Shown: in pieces, positions 1 to 8,908 of the stretch
How positions within the stretch are numbered: position 1 is the first letter of the stretch
How the letters are laid out: every line of letters starts with the position of its first letter
Source of the DNA: a virus
Direction: 5' to 3' (one strand)
Virus record (IMG/VR): IMGVR_UViG_3300034073_005046
Span: 1 to 64,000 of that record
DNA: 64,000 nt
Position numbers and translations under genes: made by a program
Notes under the pieces: generated by a model
The model's input: the letters and a program-made list of their open reading frames with translations, nothing else
What the model was told of the DNA's origin: nothing
The model's database searches: none

Positions 1-213
1 CTCCTTGATGGCCTTATCCCTAGCCATCTTCCAGTCGTCCGAATCGATGTCGCCATCGTCGTCGTGATCACGAGCTTCGCTCGTGTCATACTTCGACTTA
101 CCTGCACTCCGCAGAGCCATAGCAATCGCTTGTTTCTGAGGATACCCCTCATCCATAAGTTTTGAAATGTTATCGCTAATTACTTCGTCCGAAGTACCTT
201 TCTTGAGCGGCAT
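1..213 (-). CDS. DUF6496-like small basic protein, C-terminus outside window
   Basis: Seen: 71 codons open from ATG at 213 to the window edge, so the gene is partial. The N-terminus ([10 protein letters not shown], then [12 protein letters not shown] at about 24-35) matches my memory of the small DUF6496-type proteins common in cyanophages and other phages, whose function is unknown. Residues 50-60 form an acidic loop with the spacing of an EF-hand (D-x-D-x-D-G-x-I-D), so calcium binding is possible but not shown. The start is supported by a late-type motif at 234-252. Family assignment is from recognition of the N-terminal pattern only; the role in the virion is inference from the promoter class. 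Confidence 0.7.
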   Translation of the reverse strand, partial: MPLKKGTSDEVISDNISKLMDEGYPQKQAIAMALRSAGKSKYDTSEARDHDDDGDIDSDDWKMARDKAIKE

Positions 214-233
214 GACTAGATGTTGGTAAATCC

Positions 234-252
234 CTTATACCTAGCTTTCAAC
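234..252 (-). promoter_or_regulatory. Late-type motif before DUF6496-like gene
   Basis: GTTGAAAGC, 4-nt spacer, then TATAA; 21 nt before the ATG at 213. The TGA of the 826-residue gene is inside the first box. Confidence 0.75.
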
Positions 253-2728
253 GCATCATGGCCCGGATGCTTTGCGCGAACTCCTGATATTCCGCACTGT
301 TGACCGTTTTATTCCGGGTCTTACGACCCTTTTGTTGATTGATTGCCTTTGCCGCTGCCTGGTCTACATCCGACTTCGACGCACCTTGGCCCGCCTGTTT
401 CTGAATCAAATCACGGACCCGATTAAAGAATTGTCCGGCTGACTCCCGGGCCGCCTTATCTCGCTCAAGACCGCTCAGCACGGCTTTGGCGACCTGGTCA
501 AGAGGGCTCTTGCCTTTAGCAGTAGAAGTCTTCTGACTAGAGGTAGGAGGCTTGTTGGCCGGCCCAGACTTCGTAAAGTCTTTTGCCGATCCTTCATCGG
601 TAAGCAGACCGGGCTGCTCGGCAGGCTCCGGCGCTTTACGCTGAGATTCTTTGACCTCCTGCTCCTTGCCCCTACGACTTGTGATCTGCTGCCTTTCCTG
701 CTCGGTCAAACCACTCTTCTGGATCTCCTTGACCTGCTTCGGAGTAAACCCATAGCTCTTGAGATTCTGCGTAAGCAACTCATCGCCGGCTTTTTTCTCT
801 CGAGTCGTATTGAATTTACCTGCCGATGGTCCTAGGCCACGAATACTACGTTGGGTAGCCTTCTCACCAGTCGGCTGAGCAGTCTCAGCTACATTCGATC
901 CGAATCCTTTGCCAGATCTAGGCTGCAGCGTCCCCATCTTGAACATGCTTTGTTGTCCGGCAGCACCGGCTTTCTCGGCCTCTGGGGGTTCTTGGCCACC
1001 CGCTTCGGGAGCAGGAGTCTGCTCAGGCGTAGCCGCTGAACCTCCCTCCAGCGGGTTGGTAGCTGAAGTCTCAGTAGTCAATCCGGCTGGGAACAATGTG
1101 CCCTGTTTAAACTCCTTAATAATTTGTTCGGGAGTTGATTTAGCTACCTTCTCCTTTACAGCTCGAAGCTCTTTAGGACTAGGCGTGAATCCGCCACCAC
1201 CCTTTCTTCCGGCCTGCTGGGCTGGTGCTTTGAATCCACCTTTGCTAGTGACTTCGCGACGAGAGGGGGCTTCTGGCTCTGGTGCAGCAGTCGGAGCCTC
1301 GGGCGCAGCACTTTCTTCTGGTTGCTGTTGCGGGCCGCCAATATTTAATCCAAATTTTTCGTTAATCGCCTTAGTAGCTGTATCTAGATCCGTGCCCAAA
1401 TCGTCCGCAGTCTCTTGCGCAATGTACTCCAGGTCGTCGGGAGTAAGCTTAGCGGTTTTAGGTGCTAGTTGACCAGCCTTCCTCGCCGCTGCTTTCGCAC
1501 GTTCAAGGGCATCTTTTTTATTTTGGTTGTACTTTGCCCGGAAGAGGTTAGTAATTTGGTCAGGAGGAATGCCAGGCTTAGCCTCATCCTCTGGTTCGGG
1601 CGCAGCAGCGCCTTTGGTTGATGCAGCCTGAGCTTCGGGCGCAGCAGGGATTTCTTCTTCGTAGGGGTCGACACCCAGAGTATTTACAAGATAGTCTCTA
1701 AGCTGCGATTTGGCTGACTCAGCATCGATGTTACCATGCTTCTCCTGGGTATCTTCGATCGCCAGATCGATTAGATCGCGTAGCTGAGATTCTTCTGGTT
1801 GGATATACTTCTCTTTGCTGGGGTCCCAAGCCCCCTTCGATTTTCTCTTCTCCGCATCGATAAGGCCTTTGCGGAATGTATCGTATTGCGATTTGAATGC
1901 GTTGCCAAGATCTTGCTTGATACGGCCTTCGATTGCGCGGGTAGGACCCTCGGTCTCGGGTTCCGGACCCTCCGCAACCGCTTCGCGGTCCTGGAGACGC
2001 TTATCCTCAGCAATGCGTTGTCTCAGCTCATCTCGTCTACCTTTCTGCTTCTCTTCTCTTTTCGCCTGAGCTTCGGGCGACTGAGAGAGTTTAGATTGAT
2101 ACTGTTTCTGAAATTCTTGCAGAACATCGGCGGTGGTCGCCTTGCCCTCCATCCGATCCTGCAACGTCTTCTGCCACTCCGATCTCGGGCCGGTTTCAGG
2201 TTGGCCCAAGCCCTCACGCTGACTACCTTCGACGGGTTGACCGGTACTTTCACGCTTACCTTCTTTCCGCTGCTGTCCTACCGGCATCGCCTTCTTGCCA
2301 GGCGCCTGTTTGGGCCCATAACCACCTCTCGCCGTAGCTTCCTCTTTCCGTTTCGCCTTACCTTCCTCGTCTTTCTCTCGGGTTAGTCGATTCCCGGGGT
2401 GGCTACCGATGCCCAGATTCTTCATCACCTGGTCGGTGATGGCCATTGCTTCGTTTTCTTGATATCGTCGTCCGGGGTTCTTTGAATCAAGGTAGGCTCC
2501 TACGTAGCCTTTATCTCGGCTGGTCAGTGCCTTGACGCCAGCCATGAATACATCGGCCTCGTCCATGCCATCGCTCCAGAGACGACTTAGCATCTCATCG
2601 AGCTTTTCGCGGCCAGCAACCGATCTTTGATACAGCTTCGACCTCGGATCGACTTGACCGCCCTTCAGGACATTAGCGTTGAAGGGATTCTTCCCCTGCT
2701 GCTGCGTATCTTGGTCTTGAAAATCCAT
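248..2728 (-). CDS. Large hydrophilic, probably disordered virion-associated protein
   Basis: I do not recognise this 826-residue protein. It is extremely hydrophilic, rich in Gln, Lys, Glu, Ala and Pro, with several Pro-Glu-Ala linkers (about residues 255-270, 360-390, 470-500) and Gly-Lys stretches, and no membrane segment. Two related modules can be read at about 275-355 and 390-465: each starts with an N-x-F-(K/R)-x-(K/Q)-Y pattern, continues as a charged helix and ends with a short acidic helix. This suggests an elongated, internally repeated protein such as an internal head, scaffold-like or neck component; that is inference. A late-type motif (2739-2756) sits 10 nt before the ATG. Its TGA stop (248-250) lies inside the late motif of the next gene. 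Confidence 0.75.
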   Translation of the reverse strand: MDFQDQDTQQQGKNPFNANVLKGGQVDPRSKLYQRSVAGREKLDEMLSRLWSDGMDEADVFMAGVKALTSRDKGYVGAYLDSKNPGRRYQENEAMAITDQVMKNLGIGSHPGNRLTREKDEEGKAKRKEEATARGGYGPKQAPGKKAMPVGQQRKEGKRESTGQPVEGSQREGLGQPETGPRSEWQKTLQDRMEGKATTADVLQEFQKQYQSKLSQSPEAQAKREEKQKGRRDELRQRIAEDKRLQDREAVAEGPEPETEGPTRAIEGRIKQDLGNAFKSQYDTFRKGLIDAEKRKSKGAWDPSKEKYIQPEESQLRDLIDLAIEDTQEKHGNIDAESAKSQLRDYLVNTLGVDPYEEEIPAAPEAQAASTKGAAAPEPEDEAKPGIPPDQITNLFRAKYNQNKKDALERAKAAARKAGQLAPKTAKLTPDDLEYIAQETADDLGTDLDTATKAINEKFGLNIGGPQQQPEESAAPEAPTAAPEPEAPSRREVTSKGGFKAPAQQAGRKGGGGFTPSPKELRAVKEKVAKSTPEQIIKEFKQGTLFPAGLTTETSATNPLEGGSAATPEQTPAPEAGGQEPPEAEKAGAAGQQSMFKMGTLQPRSGKGFGSNVAETAQPTGEKATQRSIRGLGPSAGKFNTTREKKAGDELLTQNLKSYGFTPKQVKEIQKSGLTEQERQQITSRRGKEQEVKESQRKAPEPAEQPGLLTDEGSAKDFTKSGPANKPPTSSQKTSTAKGKSPLDQVAKAVLSGLERDKAARESAGQFFNRVRDLIQKQAGQGASKSDVDQAAAKAINQQKGRKTRNKTVNSAEYQEFAQSIRAMMR

Positions 2729-2738
2729 CTGCGTATAT

Positions 2739-2756
2739 CTCTACCTAGCTTTCAAC
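2739..2756 (-). promoter_or_regulatory. Late-type motif before 826-residue gene
   Basis: GTTGAAAGC, 4-nt spacer, TAGAG; 10 nt before ATG 2728. The TGA of the 59-residue gene is inside the first box. Confidence 0.75.
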
Positions 2757-2931
2757 CTATTTTCCACCCCTCAGGCACCTCGATGTTCAAGGGTTTTTCT
2801 TCGCCTGAGAATACGGGATCAGTGCTGGTGGGCCCAGGGACATCGGGCTGCTTAGTGTTCTTCTTCGGCTTGGCCGGACTCAGAATGCCCATCATTCCTT
2901 CGCTTGCCCTCGCGCCATCCAGATTCATCAT
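2752..2931 (-). CDS. Small hypothetical protein, 59 aa
   Basis: A short gene read directly from the sequence: ATG at 2931 overlaps the TGA of the upstream 144-residue gene (2928-2930), and its own TGA (2752-2754) lies inside the late motif that precedes the 826-residue gene. The predicted product starts M-M-N-L-D-G-A-R and ends with E-G-W-K-I-G; it is Pro/Lys/Glu rich with no recognisable domain. The stop-start coupling upstream and the exact fit between flanking genes are the main evidence that it is translated. Function unknown; its position suggests a minor virion or assembly protein. Confidence 0.65.
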   Translation of the reverse strand: MMNLDGARASEGMMGILSPAKPKKNTKQPDVPGPTSTDPVFSGEEKPLNIEVPEGWKIG

Positions 2932-3362
2932 GATCCCAAAATCTCGTTAAGTAGTTCGTCGCTAAGTTCTTTGCCAGCCTCGCTCCGAAGTTGTTCGTCT
3001 GTTCGTTTCTGCTCGTCGTGACACACCTTGGTGATATCAGCGAGGAGACTGAGCACCGAGGAGCGATCCCATTCAGCGATCTCGGCCTGGTCGCTGAGTT
3101 CCTGGAAACGTAGTAGTATCGACTCCAGGATCGACAGGCTCATTTCGCGGACAGCGATCCAGTTCTCCTGCGCAATCGGGTCGGTTGTCTCGGCCTGGTA
3201 ACTATGGCTCTGCGCGATGAGTTTGATGAGACTTTTTCCCATCGTCGCAATGGACTTCGGCCCAATACGCTCCAGGTCGATGGCCCCGAGCTGATTCAAG
3301 ATCATCTCTTGGGCGTCGTTTCCGAAGTTACTGAAGTCCCGTAGTTTCGATCGAGTCGCCAT
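2928..3362 (-). CDS. Hypothetical helical protein, 144 aa
   Basis: Not recognised. The product is predicted to be almost entirely helical, acidic at the C-terminus, without Cys-rich or membrane segments. The start is unusual: ATG at 3362 overlaps the second box of a late-type motif (3361-3376), leaving only 5 nt between the GTTGAAAGC box and the start. If the motif is a promoter, the mRNA would be leaderless or nearly so. The next possible Met is about residue 20. The gene ends in a stop-start overlap with the 59-residue gene. It lies between the wedge gene and the disordered protein, so a small structural or chaperone role is possible. Confidence 0.7.
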   Translation of the reverse strand: MATRSKLRDFSNFGNDAQEMILNQLGAIDLERIGPKSIATMGKSLIKLIAQSHSYQAETTDPIAQENWIAVREMSLSILESILLRFQELSDQAEIAEWDRSSVLSLLADITKVCHDEQKRTDEQLRSEAGKELSDELLNEILGS

Positions 3363-3376
3363 ATATAGCTTTCAAC
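3361..3376 (-). promoter_or_regulatory. Late-type motif overlapping a start codon
   Basis: GTTGAAAGC followed by TATATATGG; the ATG at 3362 lies in the position of the TAGAG box. Suggests a leaderless transcript if it is a promoter. Confidence 0.6.
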
Positions 3377-3390
3377 CGTAACCCTGCGGA

Positions 3391-3927
3391 TTACGCAGCC
3401 CTGAAGTTATACCGAACCAACACATCGCTTAACCCCTCCACCGCGTACTTCGCCACGATGTAGCAGGTTCCATCTTCGCCGAGAGATAAAGATACGGAGA
3501 GGTTCTCATTTCGTAGATACGGAATCGCAGCCAACAACTGCCTCTTGATACTCTGGGCTTCTACGTCCTCACTAATCGTTTCGAACAACAGCTCCCGTAC
3601 ACCCATAAACGGGCTACCGATGCGTTCGCCGATTCGAGTCTCGAACACCTCCTGGATGGCTTGGCCGATGCGTTCGATGCCATAGGTCACTTTGAGACCA
3701 CCATTGCCATCCAATGCGAGAGGGTAAGATAAGCCTCTCAACGTATTGCGTTCCAGCGATTCGGGTGTCGCAAGGCGATCGAATAAAACTTGCGGGTTAG
3801 ACCGTTCCCTCTTGAGTTCCTCATACCGGTCCGCATTACTTCGGTCACGAAGCCTGAAGTTATTCTTGATCCGGCTCAGTTCTGCCGTATCGATGCGGTT
3901 GGGGTACGTGACGATGTTGTTAATCAT
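3391..3927 (-). CDS. Baseplate wedge protein, GPW/gp25 family
   Basis: A 178-residue protein with the gp25/GpW core. Residues about 67-115 contain the family pattern: a segment L-S-Y-P-L-A-L-D-x-N-G-G-L-K, a helix with I-x-Q-A-I-x-E-V-F-E-T-R-x-G-E-R, then S-P-F-M-G. In myoviruses this protein forms part of the inner wedge/sheath-initiating layer of the baseplate. About 60 residues precede the core. Its stop is at 3391-3393 and its start ATG overlaps the stop of the tape-measure gene at 3927, so the pair is translationally coupled and probably transcribed from the motif at 8879-8896. The family match is from motif recognition. Confidence 0.82.
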   Translation of the reverse strand: MINNIVTYPNRIDTAELSRIKNNFRLRDRSNADRYEELKRERSNPQVLFDRLATPESLERNTLRGLSYPLALDGNGGLKVTYGIERIGQAIQEVFETRIGERIGSPFMGVRELLFETISEDVEAQSIKRQLLAAIPYLRNENLSVSLSLGEDGTCYIVAKYAVEGLSDVLVRYNFRAA

Positions 3928-6900
3928 TATGCTGTGGCAGTGCGGGAGATCCGGGAGTTCTCAGCCTCCTTGATCGCATCAGAGATTATTTTATATACCG
4001 GTTCGCGCATGGTCTCTACGAGCTCATCGGCATTGGCGACGACGGAGTGGGCGGTCAGCGACAGGCTGACGTTTACTTGGGTAGGTGTGTTGTTATTCGC
4101 CGAGCCGATGACGCCAGTCGAACGTAAGTTCTGACCAACCAGCCCCGCCAATATCGGGAAGCCATCCTTCGGGATGACAAACTCCCCATCATTGACGACC
4201 ATTGGGCGTCGTCCGCTCATCCTGGCTTCAAGGGCGAGAGCGGGACCGGCGTAGTCTTTGCCTGAGGCAAAAGTGGGGATTTGGGGAGAGAAGAACCCTT
4301 CGATACCTCCCAGAGCTTTGAGAGCGGTTTCTTTGCCTGGGAAAGGCACTTTAATCGACTCGATAACACCCCTTATCGCCCCTGTCATTGTCCTAGGCAA
4401 AGCGGTCATGGCGGACAATGTGGTGTTGAGAGCAGATACGATGCCGTTTACTGCCCATTTCAGGGCTTCCTTTAGGCTATTGCCAGCCCACGACATGCTT
4501 TCACTTACCCACCCAGTAAAGCTATTCCAGCCTTCGGTGAAAGTCTTACCGAGATCAGAGATAAACTTGCCTACACTATCTCTAATACCTTTATCCATCA
4601 GCGGAGCAACGCCTCCGATAATACCACCTATCACCGCGCCAGCGGCTGTCCCGATGCCCGGGATAATTGAACCTATCGCCGCTCCTGTCATCGCTCCTTC
4701 GAATCCACCTCCCAATACACCACCCACCGCATTAAGACCTTCCATCGTTTGGGCATTTGCTCCTGGTCCTCCGAAGATACCAAGACCCAATGCCCCCGCT
4801 CCAGCCAAAGCTCCGGTTACCAGTGCTCCACGGCCAAATCCCCGTATTCCCCTACCTAAAATAGCCCTCGTACCTCCAGATCCATATCTACGATTAAACC
4901 TAGATGCGACGTTAGCTCGACCCCTATCGATATATCCAGGCACAGCATCTGATTCAGAAGTCTCTGCGATGTATCTCAGTTCTTCCAACGCTCTGTTCCT
5001 AAAGCTATATCTTCTCTTGTATTCTTCTATAACTCTCCTCCTGCGCTCCCTCTCATAAGGACTGTCTATTAGCCTACGCTCCCTCTCTTCTCCTCCTCCA
5101 GTCGCAATGAATGGAAAAAGTTCTGCACCAGTGGGAGGTTGGAACATTGTGGTTTGCGGGGTGATGAGGGAAGGACCCCGGTACCCCATCGAACCACCTA
5201 GCATTGTAGTCTCAGGAGTGATACGTCCCATACGTGGCTGGAATATTCGAGAGCTAGGGATGTCGTAAGGTACAGTGCCAGCTAAGGAGGAAGTCCGAGA
5301 ACTTATGCGTCCGATTTGAGATGCGGGCCCCATCATCCCTTCCATGGGGAATTGATAAGAGATTGGAGTTACTGCTGAAAGTTGTGATGGCAACCGAAGT
5401 CCTGATCTCGGTGCGAATCGTTGCATGCGACGAGTAAGGAAGTCCGTCTCGCTCATAAATAGTCCACGCCTCATGGCGTTGACACGCTGCTCGAGAGCTT
5501 CACCCCTGCCGTAGATGTTCTGATAGATGTTGGCTCCGCCGCTTCGATAGGCTCGTGCTGCACCAAACCCAAGGCGACCGGCTCCTCCAGCTAAACCTAA
5601 CATCGCCCCTGGGCCCAGCAACGCTGCGCCGCCCATGGCCAACATACTCAAGATGTTCCCTCCGCCCCCAGTAAGATCTCCAGCCATACTCGCTCGAGCG
5701 ATCTGTCCTACTGGTCCGGGCACAAATCCCAATACGAACTTCAGCACTTTGCCAGCCAGTTCATTACCGAACACTTCAGTCAACATCTTATTGATGCCGT
5801 TGTTGAGGGCAGGCAATACCCTGGTAGCTATCTCTGGGACTTTGTCTATAAACGTTGCGAACAACTCCTTGATCAATACGATGCTAGTTTTGCCGACCTC
5901 CTCAACCAACGTACCGAGAATCGTTCCAGTAAACTCACTCTGCTTCGATACATCCTCACCCCGTATCGTCCTACCTAGATTCTGTATGTACTCCCTAATA
6001 GCCTCATTGAAGTCTGTTATCCCCTCCGTAATCTGCCTTGGATCGAAGTTACCGGATCCAATCTGCTCATATAAGCCTACAAATACCCTGCTTATGCCAT
6101 CAAAAACGTCCTTCGCTACCTCGACTATCCTCTTGAACCCACTACTTTCGAAGTATCGGCCAATAGCACCGAATACCCTCTGCATGAGCTGGATGCCATC
6201 GATGAATGGGCGCATCGGGTCGTAGTCGCCAAACACCGACCGTATCGCCTTCACCAACTTCGCAAACATCCCGTCTTTGCCGAATACCGACTCTGTGAGT
6301 TTCTCGACTTCGTCGAACATTGTAGTCGTGTTTCCAGCCGAGTCCACTACTTTTCGTAGTGAACCAAATACGCCGGCCTCGGGGTTGAAGAGATAGGTGT
6401 TCAGATCTTCTAGGATGATACGGAACCCCATCGTCCGTCTCGACATCAGCCGGAGTTGTTCGCTAATTTCTTTGTCGTTAACTATGTCAGCTAAAATCCG
6501 ACTTCTCTCGGCCGGATCGAAGACATAGCCTTCACCACCAGCTCGTTTTACTATCTCCGAGCCCAGAAATGCGGCCATGGGATCACCAGATTCCACGAGT
6601 TGCATGCCCGTAGCCCGACCCATCAGGAACTGCTGAGCTGTGCCACCGAAGTTATCACCTAGTCCCGCACGACGCATATCGCGTTGGAAGGCCATCATCC
6701 CTTTGGTGAGGTTTTGCCTCATATCCTCACCGATCCTTGTGCTGATGAACGGCGTAGCAGCGAGGGTACGCTGGACATCTTTCATCGTGCCACCGGCTCT
6801 CACCGCGACGTTGTTCAGCGCTGTGCCGATATCATTTGAGATGGCCATGGCCGAGGCGGCCGAGAACCCCTTGAAGGTCTGGGTCAGCAATGCGGCTTGG

Positions 6901-7118
6901 TTCTGTGCCGCCCGAAGCGAACTGGCGCTGGCCAGGCCCTGCTCGCCAATCGCCCGAGTGAAGTCTCGGTTTATCTGACTCAGCGCACTTCGGACGAAGT
7001 CTAGTTTTAGTCCGCTGACAAGGAATTTGTTGTCGAGGGATTGGGAGAACTTACCGAAGTCCGCAAGAGCACGTGAGGTGTTAGCGGCTACGTTTAGGCG
7101 GAGAGTTGATATTGCCAT
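3927..7118 (-). CDS. Tail tape measure protein
   Basis: A 1,063-residue protein with tape-measure organisation: a helical N-terminal half (about 1-430), a central hydrophobic Gly/Ala-rich segment (about 465-510), a Met/Arg/Thr-rich linker containing the near-repeat I-T-P-(E/Q)-T-T-M (about 620-660), a second long glycine-zipper stretch (about 745-835) and a C-terminal domain of helices and beta segments. Tape measures run inside the tail tube, set its length and may contact the host membrane. The neighbours fit: a wedge gene follows with a start/stop overlap and a tube/hub gene precedes it by 7 nt. The alternative is another long baseplate protein, but length, glycine zippers and position favour a tape measure. 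Confidence 0.75.
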   Translation of the reverse strand: MAISTLRLNVAANTSRALADFGKFSQSLDNKFLVSGLKLDFVRSALSQINRDFTRAIGEQGLASASSLRAAQNQAALLTQTFKGFSAASAMAISNDIGTALNNVAVRAGGTMKDVQRTLAATPFISTRIGEDMRQNLTKGMMAFQRDMRRAGLGDNFGGTAQQFLMGRATGMQLVESGDPMAAFLGSEIVKRAGGEGYVFDPAERSRILADIVNDKEISEQLRLMSRRTMGFRIILEDLNTYLFNPEAGVFGSLRKVVDSAGNTTTMFDEVEKLTESVFGKDGMFAKLVKAIRSVFGDYDPMRPFIDGIQLMQRVFGAIGRYFESSGFKRIVEVAKDVFDGISRVFVGLYEQIGSGNFDPRQITEGITDFNEAIREYIQNLGRTIRGEDVSKQSEFTGTILGTLVEEVGKTSIVLIKELFATFIDKVPEIATRVLPALNNGINKMLTEVFGNELAGKVLKFVLGFVPGPVGQIARASMAGDLTGGGGNILSMLAMGGAALLGPGAMLGLAGGAGRLGFGAARAYRSGGANIYQNIYGRGEALEQRVNAMRRGLFMSETDFLTRRMQRFAPRSGLRLPSQLSAVTPISYQFPMEGMMGPASQIGRISSRTSSLAGTVPYDIPSSRIFQPRMGRITPETTMLGGSMGYRGPSLITPQTTMFQPPTGAELFPFIATGGGEERERRLIDSPYERERRRRVIEEYKRRYSFRNRALEELRYIAETSESDAVPGYIDRGRANVASRFNRRYGSGGTRAILGRGIRGFGRGALVTGALAGAGALGLGIFGGPGANAQTMEGLNAVGGVLGGGFEGAMTGAAIGSIIPGIGTAAGAVIGGIIGGVAPLMDKGIRDSVGKFISDLGKTFTEGWNSFTGWVSESMSWAGNSLKEALKWAVNGIVSALNTTLSAMTALPRTMTGAIRGVIESIKVPFPGKETALKALGGIEGFFSPQIPTFASGKDYAGPALALEARMSGRRPMVVNDGEFVIPKDGFPILAGLVGQNLRSTGVIGSANNNTPTQVNVSLSLTAHSVVANADELVETMREPVYKIISDAIKEAENSRISRTATA

Positions 7119-7125
7119 TTATATG

Positions 7126-8859
7126 TTAAACTCCAAAATACCAAATTAATTTACCGTCTAAATTTCTAATGCATTTGTATTGGACACTATCACAACTTAT
7201 ACTTGAGCCCAATTGAGAGCTAGTACAAGGTTTTCTGTTAGTCTTGTACTCATCACATTTTCTTTTCTCGGCTTTTCTTTTCTCATCTCTTTCTCTCTCT
7301 TCCCTAGCTTTTCTCAGGGAGGCACATTTTCCACCATCTTTACCTTCATTATCTAACCAAGTTCCTATGGCTATTCTCATTCTATTAGCGCAGCCATTTA
7401 TAAACTGTATTGCTCTTGTGTATTGAGTTTCATCTATATAGATATTTGCTGTAATAATATTGGGTCCACATCCTGGAGCTACTTTAGATATATAGGGTTC
7501 AAAATTTCTGTATAACCCTGCATCATTAAGCCAATACATGGCACTGCTGTATTGTTTAGATAGTCCTTCTGCTCTACTCTTAGTAGACTGAAATATGGAT
7601 CCTAAAGCCAACGGGTTACTATTATCGTAAATTTTTTGAAAAATAGACCTTTGTTTAATATATTCATTACAAAGACTAGGATTGCTTACCTCTGTTGGTT
7701 TTGGATTACCTCCTCCCTTTTTATTAGCATTTTTCTCTTTTTCATCTCCTGGGCCTGGACCTTCATAGTCACCTTGTGGCAGCAAGGGGTCATTCACCAG
7801 CGGCTGCCTGCCCGGCCGCAATATATCTACATACCCATCATTGATCGTCCATTCTGGTACTTGTTCGAGTTCGAAGGATACCTCGGCGTTGACGAGAATC
7901 CCCTTGTCCCACGCTTTCTCTCTGACCTGGATGTTCTGAATGACACAGGGGCCGAAGACCCTCTTGCCCCACACAAATTCGAGGACCGGAGGACCATCAG
8001 ACCCGTTCTCACCATCTCTCGCCATGAACAACTGTTGTAATCCGGCCTCTAGGGTATCAACACGCTTACCAAACGTATACCCATGCAACAGTACCTTGCC
8101 GAAGCTCAGCTTCCGGTTTCGGTTTGAGCGCCAGGATAGCGGTTGACCGCTGTTTTTAGGATCCGATACGCCCCAAGTCTCAGCCCTGTTATAATCTGGC
8201 CCCGAGCTAAGTTGCAGTTCTTCCGGATTGAAGAGGAACATCCACACCGCATCGGCGGGAGGAGGAGAAGCCGTTACTCCGGCCGTATTAACTGTCCCAG
8301 ATGGATTAGCACTAACAATCTTACCAGACCTCGGAGAAGGTTGAGATCCTGTAACTGGTACTTGTGTGGGTACTGGTTGTCTTCTACCAGTGGCCCGATT
8401 CTCGGGTACTGTCAGAATAGTACGGGTGCTGGGCTGCGTAGTTTGGGGGGTAGGGTTTGTGGTTCCAGGAGAAGACACTTGGCTCACATCCTCCTCCAGC
8501 TTCTGCTGTGGATCGGTTGGGGCGCTGGACTGCTCTTCTGTTTCGACGGGAGTTTTACCAGCAGTTCCACCCCTAGACCAGTAACGGATATAGGCTATGG
8601 TCTGAGACATCTGGCATGCACTGCCAGGAACAAAAGTTATAGCGTTTAGATCTCTTAAGACATCGTAATGAGCCCCGCGCTGTAAAATTACAGTTGTAGG
8701 CTCTTCTGGTTCTGATTCCCAAGAAAAATCTTGGTCATCGCGATCTTCAGGGTCCGGATTCCCCTCACTGTCGTAGGTTGACTCCCAAGTAAACTCAGTG
8801 TCATTCCTGTTTTCAGGATCTACCTGGGAATTATCTACTTCGGTAAAATCCGATGCCAC
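7126..8859 (-). CDS. Baseplate hub/tube-associated protein with CIS-tube-type domain
   Basis: A 577-residue protein starting at GTG 8859, 19 nt after a late-type motif. Residues 20-50 carry a direct repeat of D-P-E-(N/D)-R-(N/D)-D-x-x-F-x-W-E-S. A Thr/Pro/Gln-rich linker (about 100-200) leads to a domain (about 205-345) with F-N-P-E-E-L at its start and a W-x-x-N-(R)-x-R-x-L-x-F core, resembling the N-terminal domain of contractile-injection-system tube/LysM proteins that join the tube to the baseplate. The C-terminal approximately 210 residues are Cys-rich with charged helices and are coded in clearly AT-richer DNA (7126-7770) than the rest, so this part may have a separate origin. Tape measure follows 7 nt downstream. 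Confidence 0.65.
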   Translation of the reverse strand: MASDFTEVDNSQVDPENRNDTEFTWESTYDSEGNPDPEDRDDQDFSWESEPEEPTTVILQRGAHYDVLRDLNAITFVPGSACQMSQTIAYIRYWSRGGTAGKTPVETEEQSSAPTDPQQKLEEDVSQVSSPGTTNPTPQTTQPSTRTILTVPENRATGRRQPVPTQVPVTGSQPSPRSGKIVSANPSGTVNTAGVTASPPPADAVWMFLFNPEELQLSSGPDYNRAETWGVSDPKNSGQPLSWRSNRNRKLSFGKVLLHGYTFGKRVDTLEAGLQQLFMARDGENGSDGPPVLEFVWGKRVFGPCVIQNIQVREKAWDKGILVNAEVSFELEQVPEWTINDGYVDILRPGRQPLVNDPLLPQGDYEGPGPGDEKEKNANKKGGGNPKPTEVSNPSLCNEYIKQRSIFQKIYDNSNPLALGSIFQSTKSRAEGLSKQYSSAMYWLNDAGLYRNFEPYISKVAPGCGPNIITANIYIDETQYTRAIQFINGCANRMRIAIGTWLDNEGKDGGKCASLRKAREERERDEKRKAEKRKCDEYKTNRKPCTSSQLGSSISCDSVQYKCIRNLDGKLIWYFGV

Positions 8860-8878
8860 AGTACACTAAAAGTTTAGT

Positions 8879-8896
8879 CTCTATCTTGCTTTCAAC
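8879..8896 (-). promoter_or_regulatory. Late-type motif before tube/hub, tape measure and wedge operon
   Basis: GTTGAAAGC, 4-nt spacer, TAGAG; 19 nt before GTG 8859. No other element of this type occurs before the tape-measure and gp25 genes, so it likely serves all three. Confidence 0.75.
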
Positions 8897-8908
8897 GGTT
8901 TAGCAGAG

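Noticed and set aside
1799-2386. 195-residue plus-strand frame inside the 826-residue minus gene
   Set aside because: Antisense shadow: no promoter element, no ribosome site, Leu/Arg/Ser/Phe-rich translation typical of reversed coding sequence.
4258-5058. 266-residue plus-strand frame inside the tape-measure gene
   Set aside because: Pro/Ala/Ile-rich antisense shadow of the glycine-rich tape measure; no start signals.
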